Assembly (NCBI GenBank): GCA_016899975.1
Contig: JACJJN010000001.1
Coordinates: 124,001 to 188,000 of the forward strand
Reading direction: 5' to 3'
Length of the DNA: 64,000 nucleotides
DNA from: Lacrimispora saccharolytica
GTDB lineage: Bacteria; Bacillota; Clostridia; Lachnospirales; Lachnospiraceae
Made by a program: the position numbers and the translations under genes. The stretch's first letter is position 1, and every line of letters begins with the position of its first letter. Below, piece after piece: positions 1-8,500 of the stretch. Below the pieces are notes generated by a model that worked only from the letters and a program-made list of their open reading frames with translations, made no database searches and was not told the DNA's origin.

Positions 1-757
1 TCAGAAATTTCACCTTGATGGATGTCATCGTTGACAGCTTTGCAAACTGACGATCCGAAACGGGAACCACCAGCTGCCATTCCTCGCTGGTAACCAGTTT
101 GTAGACCGGATCTCCCGCTTTTACTTCATCAGAAGAAACATGACTTTGTCCTTTGTATGCTTTCAGATCAAACCATTCCTCCGTCACATCCTCTGCTGCA
201 TATCCTTCGTATCCATCTGTCGTATATACAACTGTCCCGTCTTCCGCCGACAGCATCGCGTCTGCAGCAGTCAGCGCAGAAGAAGCATCTCCCAGAAGTT
301 CATTTTCCAATGCATAGCGGGTACTTATCATCTCCGAAAAACGGTCGGCATCATAAGAAGCCGCATAATCCGCCAGGATGTTCCGGATCTCTTTTTTCTG
401 TTCCTCTGTTATCTCACTTTCCGTGGCTGCATCTTCGGAACTGCCGATGCTGTATACTGGACTGTTTTTTCCTACTTTTGATACGTCTCCCACGTAATAA
501 TGAATATAACCGTCGGTTTGTGCATAAACAACGGTTTCCTCCCTCAATGCCAGAGCAGTATAGTTTTCATTGCTGGACAATGGCCCGGAAATAACCTGGT
601 AAGAAGTGACGTGAGTTTCCGTGAAATATAAAATAAGACTGATGATCAGATAAATGAATACTGCCAGATAAATTACAGTGCCAATGTTCAGATGAATCTT
701 ATGTGGACGCGCGCCTTCCCGGCGCTTTTTCGCTTGCTTGTGTTTTTTCGCTGCCAC
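1..757 (-). CDS. HlyD-like membrane fusion/adaptor protein (3' truncated by window edge)
   Basis: Open frame of 252 codons read from a GTG at 757 (AAGGAGAAG ribosome binding site 5-6 bases upstream) to the window edge without a stop, so the C-terminus is missing. The N-terminus is very basic (AAKKHKQAKKRR), followed by one hydrophobic segment near residues 22-40 (IYLAIFIYLIISLILYF), then a long extracytoplasmic part with the two short beta-rich lipoyl-like pieces expected of HlyD/membrane-fusion adaptors (REETVVYAQTDGYIHYY and EDGTVVYTTDGYEG) flanking a helical stretch. In Firmicutes such single-pass HlyD-like proteins are often found near division genes; the neighbour beyond the edge is not visible. 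Role as transporter adaptor or envelope protein is inference. Confidence 0.7.
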   Translation of the reverse strand, partial: MAAKKHKQAKKRREGARPHKIHLNIGTVIYLAVFIYLIISLILYFTETHVTSYQVISGPLSSNENYTALALREETVVYAQTDGYIHYYVGDVSKVGKNSPVYSIGSSEDAATESEITEEQKKEIRNILADYAASYDADRFSEMISTRYALENELLGDASSALTAADAMLSAEDGTVVYTTDGYEGYAAEDVTEEWFDLKAYKGQSHVSSDEVKAGDPVYKLVTSEEWQLVVPVSDRQFAKLSTMTSIKVKFL

Positions 758-826
758 GGATCTTCTCCTTCCATTGCTGTCGTTCAACCGTCCTGACCGG
801 GATCCGATTCCTCCCGCAGGCTTTTT

Positions 827-863
827 CATAAAAGAAGGACGGTGCTGCAAAGCGCCGTCCTTC
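827..863 (-). terminator. Rho-independent terminator after the P-loop protein gene
   Basis: GAAGGACGG and CCGTCCTTC arms (834-863, 12-pair stem with one wobble and a six-base loop) are followed on the minus strand by TTTTAT. It lies 37 bases after the stop of the gene ending at 900 and separates it from the HlyD-like gene. Confidence 0.8.
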
Positions 864-899
864 ACATGTCACTATGTAGTTATTATAGTACATTCTTAC

Positions 900-1319
900 T
901 TATAAGGCAATAATAATCTTATCCTGTACACTCTCCGGTAACTCTTCTTTATCCAAGGAAACGCTGAGGACAAAAGTAATGTTGTAAAGTTTACAGATAT
1001 TCTCCAGCTGTGCGATACAGTCTGTGATATTTTCTCCCTCCAGTTTGGAAACCTTCAGGAAACTGTCCAGATACATCTGTTCAATATCATGATCCTGCGA
1101 AATGATTCCGCAGATGAATCCGATAAATTCATCGCTGTTTCTTAACGGATACGTTGATGCGTCGATCAAACGGATCTTGTTATTCAGCTCATACATGTGT
1201 TTGGAACTTTTGTCAATGTAAACGATACTTCCGTTCGCCGTCTTGATCTCTGCGTTTACTTTGTCTAAAAGCTGTTTTGTCTTTCCTTTTCCTTTTTTTC
1301 CTACAATCAGTTGAACCAT
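900..1319 (-). CDS. small P-loop protein of unknown function
   Basis: Protein of 139 residues with a clear Walker A loop at residues 7-14 (GKKGKGKT) directly after a beta strand (MVQLIV), so it should bind a nucleotide. The rest is a compact alpha/beta sequence with no partner domain, signal peptide or membrane segment. Proteins of this kind in Lachnospiraceae are often labelled hypothetical or, on the P-loop alone, PilT-like; I see no PilT-specific motifs such as the Asp and His boxes, so that name is not supported. It has its own promoter (1383-1411) and terminator (834-863), and is therefore a single-gene unit. Start ATG is preceded by AAGGAGGAAACGGCT. Confidence 0.75.
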   Translation of the reverse strand: MVQLIVGKKGKGKTKQLLDKVNAEIKTANGSIVYIDKSSKHMYELNNKIRLIDASTYPLRNSDEFIGFICGIISQDHDIEQMYLDSFLKVSKLEGENITDCIAQLENICKLYNITFVLSVSLDKEELPESVQDKIIIAL

Positions 1320-1382
1320 AGCCGTTTCCTCCTTAGATTAGAATAAGATATTTTCACTAAAAACTCTAAAGTTCATGTTCTA

Positions 1383-1411
1383 ATTATAGAATATTTGAAC
1401 AAAAATTTCAA
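1383..1411 (-). promoter_or_regulatory. sigma-A type promoter for the P-loop gene
   Basis: On the minus strand TTGAAA (1406-1411), 17-base spacer, TATAAT (1383-1388). Transcription would start near 1376, leaving about 57 bases of leader before the ATG at 1319. Confidence 0.7.
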
Positions 1412-1502
1412 TGCCAAAAATGAAAATTTCAAAATATTTACGAAATAATATTTACGATTTATCGGCCAGCCCGTTCAAACTGCAGGAAAAGCAACATAAA
1501 AC

Positions 1503-2525
1503 TCAGTTAATCTGCGACAACAGCGTATTCATATCGTTATACAAGTCCGTCTTGTTCGCTGCATTGACGACGATGGAAATAAACGGTTCTCCATAGGCAT
1601 TCTGACTGACCAGCGCCAGACAGCTTCCCGCCTTGCTGGTGGTTCCTGTCTTTCCTCCAAGTACCGTCACATTTTCCGGCGCTGTCTGGGCTCCGGTCAG
1701 ATACTGGTCCGTCGCTGTCAGATATCTGGTTCTCTGTGTGCCGTCCGCAGCAGTCACTGTCAGAGTATAAGATTCCATGCTCATGGCTTCGGTGTATTTC
1801 TGCTCGGAAAACGCACGGTTGAGCATCAGATAAATATCGTATACCGTGGTGTAATGGTTGTCGTCATGAAGACCGTGAGGATTGACAAAATGCGTTCCGG
1901 TCATTCCCAGATTCTGAGCCTCCTGATTCATCAGATTCACAAACTCTTCCACGGTACCTCCGATGTGCCTTGCGATCGCCATGCCTGCGTCATTGGCGGA
2001 ATATACCACCAGTGTATAAAACAGCTGGTCCATCGTCACCTGGTCTCCCGCCTGCATTCCGCTCAGAACGGAGCCTTCTTCCAGGTTCACATCTTCCGCC
2101 TGTATAGTGACAACGTCCTCCATATTTCCATATTCAATTGCCAGAAGCGCTGTCATGATCTTTGTGATGCTGGCAGGATAGATCTTGTCATAGATTCCCT
2201 GGGCGTAGAGGATCTCCCCGCTGTCCAGCTGAAACAGTCCCGCCTTCTCCCTTTCCGCAAAGGCGATATCTCCCAGCGGAACATTCGCCTGACCCACACA
2301 CAGTTCGTCCGCAAACGCCGGCGCAAGGGCGGAAGACGCCTCTTTCAGCGGATTGCCGGACAGGTACTCATCGGTCTGATAACGGTAGGAAAGATCCATG
2401 GTCCGGCTGTCAATAAAATTTCTGATCCCGAGAATGACCGCCAGAATGACCACCAGCGCGGCAGTCACAGCGATCAGGAGATTCAGGATCTTGTTTGCTT
2501 TTGCTATTCTATCGTTTGATTTCAC
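1503..2525 (-). CDS. D-alanyl-D-alanine carboxypeptidase (low-molecular-weight PBP, DacA/PBP5 family)
   Basis: Serine peptidase that trims the terminal D-Ala from peptidoglycan stem pentapeptides outside the membrane. An N-terminal hydrophobic anchor (residues about 13-34) is followed by the three S11-family signatures: SITK at 119-122 with the nucleophilic Ser, SAN at 176-178, and KTG at 292-294. The 340-residue length stops soon after the catalytic domain, so the C-terminal PBP5-like domain of DacA is reduced or absent. The anchor is N-terminal rather than a C-terminal amphipathic helix. Start is a GTG with GGAGCGATAAAACAGC upstream. It lies 68 bases after rodA in the same direction, matching a cell-wall role in the mre/rod locus. 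Confidence 0.9.
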   Translation of the reverse strand: MKSNDRIAKANKILNLLIAVTAALVVILAVILGIRNFIDSRTMDLSYRYQTDEYLSGNPLKEASSALAPAFADELCVGQANVPLGDIAFAEREKAGLFQLDSGEILYAQGIYDKIYPASITKIMTALLAIEYGNMEDVVTIQAEDVNLEEGSVLSGMQAGDQVTMDQLFYTLVVYSANDAGMAIARHIGGTVEEFVNLMNQEAQNLGMTGTHFVNPHGLHDDNHYTTVYDIYLMLNRAFSEQKYTEAMSMESYTLTVTAADGTQRTRYLTATDQYLTGAQTAPENVTVLGGKTGTTSKAGSCLALVSQNAYGEPFISIVVNAANKTDLYNDMNTLLSQIN

Positions 2526-2563
2526 GCTGTTTTATCGCTCCTCTGTTCTGTGTTTTTCCGGAA

Positions 2564-2583
2564 ACGCTCCCTTTCCGGAGCGT
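2564..2583 (-). terminator. short hairpin between rodA and the carboxypeptidase gene (weak terminator)
   Basis: ACGCTCC / GGAGCGT, 7-pair stem with a 6-base loop, 11 bases past the rodA stop. On the minus strand it is followed only by TTCCGG, so termination would be partial at best. Confidence 0.3.
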
Positions 2584-2593
2584 GTTTTCTTCC

Positions 2594-3787
2594 TCACATA
2601 CGGTGCATCCGGTGTTCATAGACATCTTTTTTCTTCAGCAGTTCTTCGTTGCGCGTCAGGAAATTCCGGTTCTGAAGTCCTACGTTCAGCACAAACCCCA
2701 TTCCCATAAAGAAGGTCCAAAGAGAGGTAAGACCATAACTCACAAACGGAAGTGTCGTACCTGTATTGGGCAGAAGGCCTGTGGCAACGCTGATATTCAG
2801 AAAGCTCTGAAACGCCACCAGGGTTCCCACCCCGCAGGCGATCAACATCCCCGCCATATCTTTTGCCCGCCTGCCGATCCGTATGCATTGGACGACGATC
2901 AGCGACAGAATCAAAATGATTGCACAGCAGCCTATGAATCCAAGTTCTTCCCCGGCAACCGCAAAGATAAAGTCATTGTGGATCTCAGCCACAAAATTTC
3001 CTTTGTTTGCGGAAGACACACTGTTGTTGTTCAGCCCTTTTCCCGTCAGCTGCCCGGAGCCGATGGCTGTAATAGAGTTATTCTGCTGAATGGCTCCGCT
3101 GCTGTTCTCCTCCGCCTCCGGGTCGTTCCAGGTACGGATACGGTCCAGCTGATATCCGATCGCATCGTCCAGCGGCTCCGGAAGCTGGAAATCCGTCTGG
3201 GTGATGATAAAAAACACGATCAGAAGCATTGGAACAACCACCGCCAGAACGCCTCCGATTACCTTATAGCTCAATCCTGCGAGGTACATCATCGCACAGA
3301 ATACAACCGAGATCGTAATCGTATTTTTCAGGTCCGGCTGTGTCAGGACCAATACAAGAGGCAGAAGGAGCAGGCCGATAGCTTTAAAAATTGTCTTCGC
3401 CGTGTTCAGGTCATCCTCATGCTTCATCAGAAACATTGCAAAAAAGATGATCAGTATGATCTTGGCAATCTCAGTCGGCTGAAACTGAAATCCGCCGATG
3501 TTCAGCCAGCGGGTTGCGCCCAGGTTTTCCTCCCCAAAACCGGTCTTCAGAATGACCAGCAGCACCAGATTAAGCACATAAAGGATCCATGAAAAATTCA
3601 GGATCCAGCTATAGTCGATCAGAGAGATGACCACCATCAGGATCAGGCCCGTGATCACTCCGATCAGCTGCCTGCTCTGATATTCCCTGGCGGCACTCCC
3701 GATCAGAAGAACGCCGATGGTGCTGATCGTGATCAGCAGGATAACAAGTAAGAAATTATAATTCTTCAGTTTATAACGTTTTAACAT
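2594..3787 (-). CDS. rodA: RodA/FtsW-family peptidoglycan glycosyltransferase
   Basis: SEDS-family integral membrane protein (397 residues) that polymerises lipid II into glycan strands together with a class B PBP. Multiple hydrophobic segments are evident (for example residues 13-29 and 39-56). Family signatures include the GEELGF stretch in the large extracellular loop and LPFVSYG near residue 345. Its setting beside mreBCD, a PBP2-type transpeptidase and minDE indicates the elongation (RodA) rather than division (FtsW) member. The start overlaps the last 17 bases of minE, implying coupled translation; GAGGAATCTC precedes the ATG. Confidence 0.92.
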   Translation of the reverse strand: MLKRYKLKNYNFLLVILLITISTIGVLLIGSAAREYQSRQLIGVITGLILMVVISLIDYSWILNFSWILYVLNLVLLVILKTGFGEENLGATRWLNIGGFQFQPTEIAKIILIIFFAMFLMKHEDDLNTAKTIFKAIGLLLLPLVLVLTQPDLKNTITISVVFCAMMYLAGLSYKVIGGVLAVVVPMLLIVFFIITQTDFQLPEPLDDAIGYQLDRIRTWNDPEAEENSSGAIQQNNSITAIGSGQLTGKGLNNNSVSSANKGNFVAEIHNDFIFAVAGEELGFIGCCAIILILSLIVVQCIRIGRRAKDMAGMLIACGVGTLVAFQSFLNISVATGLLPNTGTTLPFVSYGLTSLWTFFMGMGFVLNVGLQNRNFLTRNEELLKKKDVYEHRMHRM

Positions 3788-4031
3788 GAGATTCCTCGTT
3801 TTTCTTTAGTGGTATTCTCGCAGTCAGCACTGCCGGAGACTGCGTGATCGTTACAGATATTTCACTGGTTTCTATCGTCAGATATTTTTCAGCTGCGTGG
3901 GTCAGATCATTTTTCAGCATCTGCATGGCTCTCGGAGAACAGTTCAGCCGCTCTGCCGCCAGAAGCGTCGACAGCCGTTCCTTTGCAATTCCGCCTGAGC
4001 TTTGTCTTCTGCCTGGATGAAATAAACGCAT
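3771..4031 (-). CDS. minE: cell division topological specificity factor MinE
   Basis: Protein of 86 residues, the usual MinE size. MinE stimulates the MinD ATPase and drives MinD off the membrane, so that septation is restricted to mid-cell. The conserved core is present: AKERLSTLLAAER (MinD-contacting helix/strand, about residues 16-28), SPRAMQMLKNDL, and the dimerising beta part ending VLTARIPL. It starts 11 bases after the minD stop with GGGAGCGGT as ribosome binding site and overlaps rodA at its end. No minC is present in the cluster. Confidence 0.93.
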   Translation of the reverse strand: MRLFHPGRRQSSGGIAKERLSTLLAAERLNCSPRAMQMLKNDLTHAAEKYLTIETSEISVTITQSPAVLTARIPLKKNEESHVKTL

Positions 4032-4042
4032 ACCGCTCCCTC

Positions 4043-4825
4043 CTATCTGCGAAACAAACGATGAAAGAACCCTTTTCTGGCTGTAAGATCCGGAAATGGG
4101 ATTTCTTCTCCGGTCAGCCGCCGGCTGATATTGCTGAAAGCTTCACCAGACGGTGTGGAACTGCCGGTGATCGCCTCCCCCTGGTTGGTCGCAATCACCA
4201 CATGTTCATCATCCGGTATGATCCCAAGCAGCGGCACCGCCAGAATGTCCACCACATCATCCACAGACATCATCTCACCTTTTCTTACCATTTCCGGTCG
4301 GATCCGGTTAATGATCAGTGAGATATCTCTTAGTTCGTTGGCCTCTAAAAGCCCGATAATCCTGTCCGCGTCCCGGATCGCCGACACCTCCGGCGTCGTC
4401 ACCACAACTGCCCGGTCTGCCCCCGCAATGGCGTTGGCAAATCCCTGTTCGATTCCTGCCGGACAGTCCAGGATCACATAATCAAACAGATCCCTCAATT
4501 CTTCACACAGCTTTTTCATCTGCTCCGGTGTTACGGATGTCTTGTCCCGGGTCTGCGCCGACGGCAGAAGATACAGCTGGTCGTCAAACCGCTTGTCCTT
4601 GATCAGCGCCTGCTTCATCCTGCAGTTGCTCTCGATGACATCCACCAGATTGTAGACGATACGGTTCTCCAGACCCAGAACCACATCCAGATTTCGCAGC
4701 CCGATATCTGTATCCACCATCACAACTTTTTTTCCAAGCTGTGCCAGCCCGATACCGATGTTTGCCGCTGTCGTCGTCTTTCCGACGCCGCCTTTTCCCG
4801 ATGTTACCACAATTACCTCACTCAT
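4043..4825 (-). CDS. minD: septum site-determining ATPase MinD
   Basis: ParA/MRP-family ATPase of 260 residues that cycles on the membrane under MinE control. The deviant Walker A motif GKGGVGKT is at residues 10-17 with the signature lysine at 11. The C-terminus ends in a basic amphipathic tail (ARKGFFHRLFRR), the membrane-targeting helix of MinD. Start chosen at the ATG at 4825 because AAGGAGGG lies just upstream and the family begins MSEVIVVTSGKGG; an in-frame upstream ATG at 4882 would add 19 residues without family similarity. Partner minE follows directly. The normal third component MinC is not encoded between PBP2 and minD. Confidence 0.95.
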   Translation of the reverse strand: MSEVIVVTSGKGGVGKTTTAANIGIGLAQLGKKVVMVDTDIGLRNLDVVLGLENRIVYNLVDVIESNCRMKQALIKDKRFDDQLYLLPSAQTRDKTSVTPEQMKKLCEELRDLFDYVILDCPAGIEQGFANAIAGADRAVVVTTPEVSAIRDADRIIGLLEANELRDISLIINRIRPEMVRKGEMMSVDDVVDILAVPLLGIIPDDEHVVIATNQGEAITGSSTPSGEAFSNISRRLTGEEIPFPDLTARKGFFHRLFRR

Positions 4826-4984
4826 ACGAACCCTCCTTGCTCTGCCTGTACGGCATTCTCTGCTTTGTCCGCCGCTGTCCATATTACGTCCGGCGGCTTT
4901 TTCTCTTTGGTATTCGTCTGAGCATTACTTTTTTTCAGCCGCCGCACTCCGGCCAGGGAGCACGGCGACTGGGCTGTCGTCGGG

Positions 4985-7900
4985 TCAGTCTGCACCCGCT
5001 ACAGTTGTAACGCCTTGTGTATCTGCGGACCCGGTCAGAATTTCATCGACCTGTCTCAGTCCATAGTAATAATCTATAATATCCTTAGCCGCCGACACTG
5101 CGTTCGTGGAAGAATATCCGTTAGGAATACGAACGGCCATCGCAATATCCGAATTTGTTTCATAATGGGCAAATCCGATAAACAGACCATGGTTTGCCCT
5201 GGTCCTGTCCTCCTGTGCCGTTCCGGTTTTTCCATACAGCTCCACCGGAGAATCTGCAAAGAAATTGGCGTTGGTGACCCGGATCACATTTCTCATACCC
5301 ACATGGACATCGTCCCAGACGGACTGCGGCACATCATCCATCGTGCCGATCACCTCCGGTCCGAAACCTTCGCCCATGTCCACCTCATTGCCGTCCGGAT
5401 CCGTGACTTTCTGCAGAAGAGAAAGATTGTAGATCGTTCCTTCATTTGCCAGTGTGGTCACGTATCTTGCCAGCTGAGTCGTCGTATAGTTGTGGGTACC
5501 CTGACCGATCGCCGAAGGGATCGGAAGTGTATCGGACACTCTCGGTTCCGCCTCAGAAATCTCAATACCGCTCTTTTCATTCATCTTGAACATGGAAGCA
5601 TATTTATCCAGCATTTCCTGGGAACGCACCGTACTGAAGGTACCGTTCTCGTCCAGTCCCAGCTCATAGGCAATCGTACAAAAATATACGTTGCAGGAAT
5701 TCTGGATCGCACCCCGGATATCCAGGTCTCCATGTCCGCTCAGATTATGGCAGTGGATCTGGTCATTCTCATCAAAGAGATCCTCTCCGAACAATCCGTC
5801 ACAATTAATGATCGTATTGTCATCGACCACGCCTTCCATCAGGCCCGCCACCGCGATCAGCGGCTTGTAGGTGGAACCCGGCGCGGTACGCTGCTGCGTC
5901 GCCTTGTTGTACAGCGGACCGGAGGCATCCATATTGATTTTTGCCCAGTATTCCGTATCGGTCTGATTGGCGATCCGGTTATTGTCATATCCCGGATAGG
6001 ATACGCACGCCAGGATCGCTCCGCTGTTTGGATCCGTGATCACCGCGGAACCGGAACAGGGATCCAGCGCAAGCTGCGCCGGTGTGATCTCCAGTTTGTT
6101 GATCTTATTGCGTATCAGATCGTAGGCGCTGAGTCTTCCGCTTACAAAATTCGTGTAATCCTCGTCTTCCTTCGTCAGCAGATTCTGCTCATACATGATG
6201 TTGCAGATATCGGTGCCGGACAGTCGGTCCTCCAGGAGCATATAGTGATACAGTTTCTTTGAAAAATCCGTGCTTGACGCCAGACGTTCCATCACCAGCT
6301 CCGTCAGTCTCTGATAAACCTCCGCGGAATCCAGATACGCGTCATCCGTGGTCAGCTGAGAGACATCGATCCAGTTCTGGCTGGCCGCATACAACAGATA
6401 TTCCCTCATGCTGATGGTTCCTCTGTTCCATGCCTGATACGTCTCATCATCGCTATTGATCGCGGTACTCGAAAGGATTCCCATAGTATCTCCAAGAAGG
6501 TCATTGACGATAAAACTCTGGTATTCCTGCATTTCTTCGTCCAGATCGTTGTACGCCTCCGGGGAACTTCCGTTCATCTCTTCCGTCAGATCCGCAAGCA
6601 CTTCCTGCTGTTTCTGCTGGAAGCGGGAATAAGCTTTCTGCTCCGTCGCACCGGCATCCGCCTCATCGAAGTGACCGATATCAATGGTATTGTTCTCGAT
6701 CAGAGCATTGTATACATCATAAATCGGAATCCGGATATCATCGCTTCCGCCATCTTCCGGAATTTCCACCGTCTTGGCATTGACCAGGTTGGTAAGCACG
6801 ATTCCAGCAATCTTCTGTTCCAGGATCTTGTAGGTGGTGATCTGAAGATCGTAATCGATGGAAAGCGTCACGTCGTTGCCCTGCTGCGGTTCTACCGTGG
6901 AGTCCTCCAGAATATCCAGGACTTTTCCCACGTTGTTGACCACAACCTCTTCCTGTCCGTCGGTTCCCTGCAGGGTCAGTTCCATATACTGCTCCAGTCC
7001 GGTCTTTCCAACCACCGCATTGGTGCTGTAGCGGTCTTCCTTTTCCTCCGGATGCTGTTCCGCATACTGCGCGTTCAGATCGTCCAGTTCCGTCGCGGAC
7101 GCGCTGCCGGTATAGCCGATCAGAGACGAGAAATAAATTCCGTCATTGTAAACACGAATAGAATCCTGCTGGATCGATACTCCCTGAAAAGCATCCTGAT
7201 TTTCCGAAACCGCAGCCACCGTCTCATTGCTGACATCCGACGCCACAGTCACCGGAAGGTATTTCTGATAGGAAGTCAAAGAGAGCTGATAACGAACAAT
7301 GATGATCTGCAGCCGTTCCTGTTTTGTGAGGTTCAGAACAGCTTTGCCGCTTTCATCGACGGTGTAGGGAAGCCCGTACTCCTCAAAATCCTCAGCCGTA
7401 TAGGCATAATCCTCATTCTCCGAATAGGCATCCAGTCCGAATCGCTCTGGTCCGGACAGATATGCGATCAGTGTATCCGCGCTTGACGCTTTCTGTTCCG
7501 CATTCAGTTCGTCCACCGTTCTTTTTCCGTACATATCGGCACGGAAGCGGTTACGGTTGGTACCCTCGCTTCCGGTAAACGCGTAATTTCCATTTTCATC
7601 CACCACAATCTGAAAGTCGTGCTGATCCAGGGTATCTCCGTTTGCCTCGATCAATTTCGCTAAACGGTAGATCTCACTGTTCAGAGATAGCACCCGCTCT
7701 TTCGTGGAATCGTAGGTACCATTGTCCTCCAGCACAACGGATGAGGTAAGTTCATTTTTGGTAATTGCCTTACCGTTTCTGTCATAGAAATTTCCCCGGG
7801 TGCTTTCCAGCGTACGGGTTCTTGTGATCTGCACCTCAAAGTTGTCTGCATAATCCTCGCCGTGAACAATCTGCAGCGAGAACAGGCGTGCCACCAGCGC

Positions 7901-7987
7901 GGCGGCAAATCCCAAAAAACACAGGCTCAGGATCGCAGTACGATTACTGCCTGCCTTTTTTAAAAATTTCTTTATCTTCTTAACCAA
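4985..7987 (-). CDS. mrdA: class B penicillin-binding protein (PBP2/MrdA type), enlarged
   Basis: Transpeptidase that crosslinks peptidoglycan, partner of RodA. One N-terminal membrane anchor (about residues 17-38), then the dimerisation domain with STRGNFYDRNG near 58-68. The C-terminal transpeptidase domain has STYK near residue 705, SCN near 764 and KTG near 918. At 1000 residues it is about 300-350 longer than Escherichia coli PBP2. The extra length is an acidic stretch between about residues 180 and 650 split by helical segments. The start codon is TTG with GGAAGGACAG upstream and overlaps the mreD end by 16 bases. Neighbours mreBCD, minDE and rodA support an elongation role. Confidence 0.9.
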   Translation of the reverse strand: MVKKIKKFLKKAGSNRTAILSLCFLGFAAALVARLFSLQIVHGEDYADNFEVQITRTRTLESTRGNFYDRNGKAITKNELTSSVVLEDNGTYDSTKERVLSLNSEIYRLAKLIEANGDTLDQHDFQIVVDENGNYAFTGSEGTNRNRFRADMYGKRTVDELNAEQKASSADTLIAYLSGPERFGLDAYSENEDYAYTAEDFEEYGLPYTVDESGKAVLNLTKQERLQIIIVRYQLSLTSYQKYLPVTVASDVSNETVAAVSENQDAFQGVSIQQDSIRVYNDGIYFSSLIGYTGSASATELDDLNAQYAEQHPEEKEDRYSTNAVVGKTGLEQYMELTLQGTDGQEEVVVNNVGKVLDILEDSTVEPQQGNDVTLSIDYDLQITTYKILEQKIAGIVLTNLVNAKTVEIPEDGGSDDIRIPIYDVYNALIENNTIDIGHFDEADAGATEQKAYSRFQQKQQEVLADLTEEMNGSSPEAYNDLDEEMQEYQSFIVNDLLGDTMGILSSTAINSDDETYQAWNRGTISMREYLLYAASQNWIDVSQLTTDDAYLDSAEVYQRLTELVMERLASSTDFSKKLYHYMLLEDRLSGTDICNIMYEQNLLTKEDEDYTNFVSGRLSAYDLIRNKINKLEITPAQLALDPCSGSAVITDPNSGAILACVSYPGYDNNRIANQTDTEYWAKINMDASGPLYNKATQQRTAPGSTYKPLIAVAGLMEGVVDDNTIINCDGLFGEDLFDENDQIHCHNLSGHGDLDIRGAIQNSCNVYFCTIAYELGLDENGTFSTVRSQEMLDKYASMFKMNEKSGIEISEAEPRVSDTLPIPSAIGQGTHNYTTTQLARYVTTLANEGTIYNLSLLQKVTDPDGNEVDMGEGFGPEVIGTMDDVPQSVWDDVHVGMRNVIRVTNANFFADSPVELYGKTGTAQEDRTRANHGLFIGFAHYETNSDIAMAVRIPNGYSSTNAVSAAKDIIDYYYGLRQVDEILTGSADTQGVTTVAGAD

Positions 7988-8499
7988 GGTGATTGCTGTC
8001 CTTCCATTTCATATTCCGTCAGTTTCCGGTTGATCCAGTACAGCAGCCGGTAAACAACCAGCGACAGGATCATCGTATAGATCATTTCCGGCAGAATGAT
8101 ATGCTCCAGGTATGCCAGGAAATCCAGGCGCACCCGCAGCAGAAACTGCAGGACATAGACCAGAAGACTGTAAACCAGATCGCTGACGGCAATCAGTACC
8201 ATGGGAACACGGATATCCTCATCGTAAAATACTTTGTAGAAAAAACCGCTCATATATCCCATATACATATACAACAGTGCATAAAAACCAAACAGATTTC
8301 CGTAAAACAGGTCAATCGCCAATCCGCAGAAAAATCCAACCCACAGCCCTTCCTTCTTTCCGCGCATCAGTCCGAAAGACGCGGTCAGGATCAGGAGAAG
8401 ATTGGGCGCAACGGAGGCGATGGAAAGAAACTGAAATACGGTTGTCTGCAAAAGAAAGGTAACCAGTATCAGAACGGCCAGCACAATTTTTCTGCGCAC
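7972..8499 (-). CDS. mreD: rod shape-determining protein MreD
   Basis: Small polytopic membrane protein of 175 residues with five or six hydrophobic segments (for example 7-23, 32-46, 70-90, 99-117, 141-160). MreD connects MreC and MreB to the wall-synthesis enzymes. The motif GLWVGFFCGLAIDLFYG matches the conserved G-x-GFxxGLxxD region of the family. The start is GTG, one base after the mreC stop, with AAAGGAGAG upstream. The order mreB-mreC-mreD-PBP2 is the classical one. Confidence 0.92.
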   Translation of the reverse strand: MRRKIVLAVLILVTFLLQTTVFQFLSIASVAPNLLLILTASFGLMRGKKEGLWVGFFCGLAIDLFYGNLFGFYALLYMYMGYMSGFFYKVFYDEDIRVPMVLIAVSDLVYSLLVYVLQFLLRVRLDFLAYLEHIILPEMIYTMILSLVVYRLLYWINRKLTEYEMEGQQSPWLRR

Positions 8500-8500
8500 G

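Noticed and set aside
4826-4984. Remnant of minC between PBP2 and minD
   Set aside because: Only 159 bases with no recognisable MinC sequence in any frame.
5015-6262. Long open frame of 415 codons on the plus strand
   Set aside because: It lies wholly opposite the PBP2 gene, has no ribosome binding site, and its composition (rich in Arg, His, Ile) is typical of an antisense shadow.
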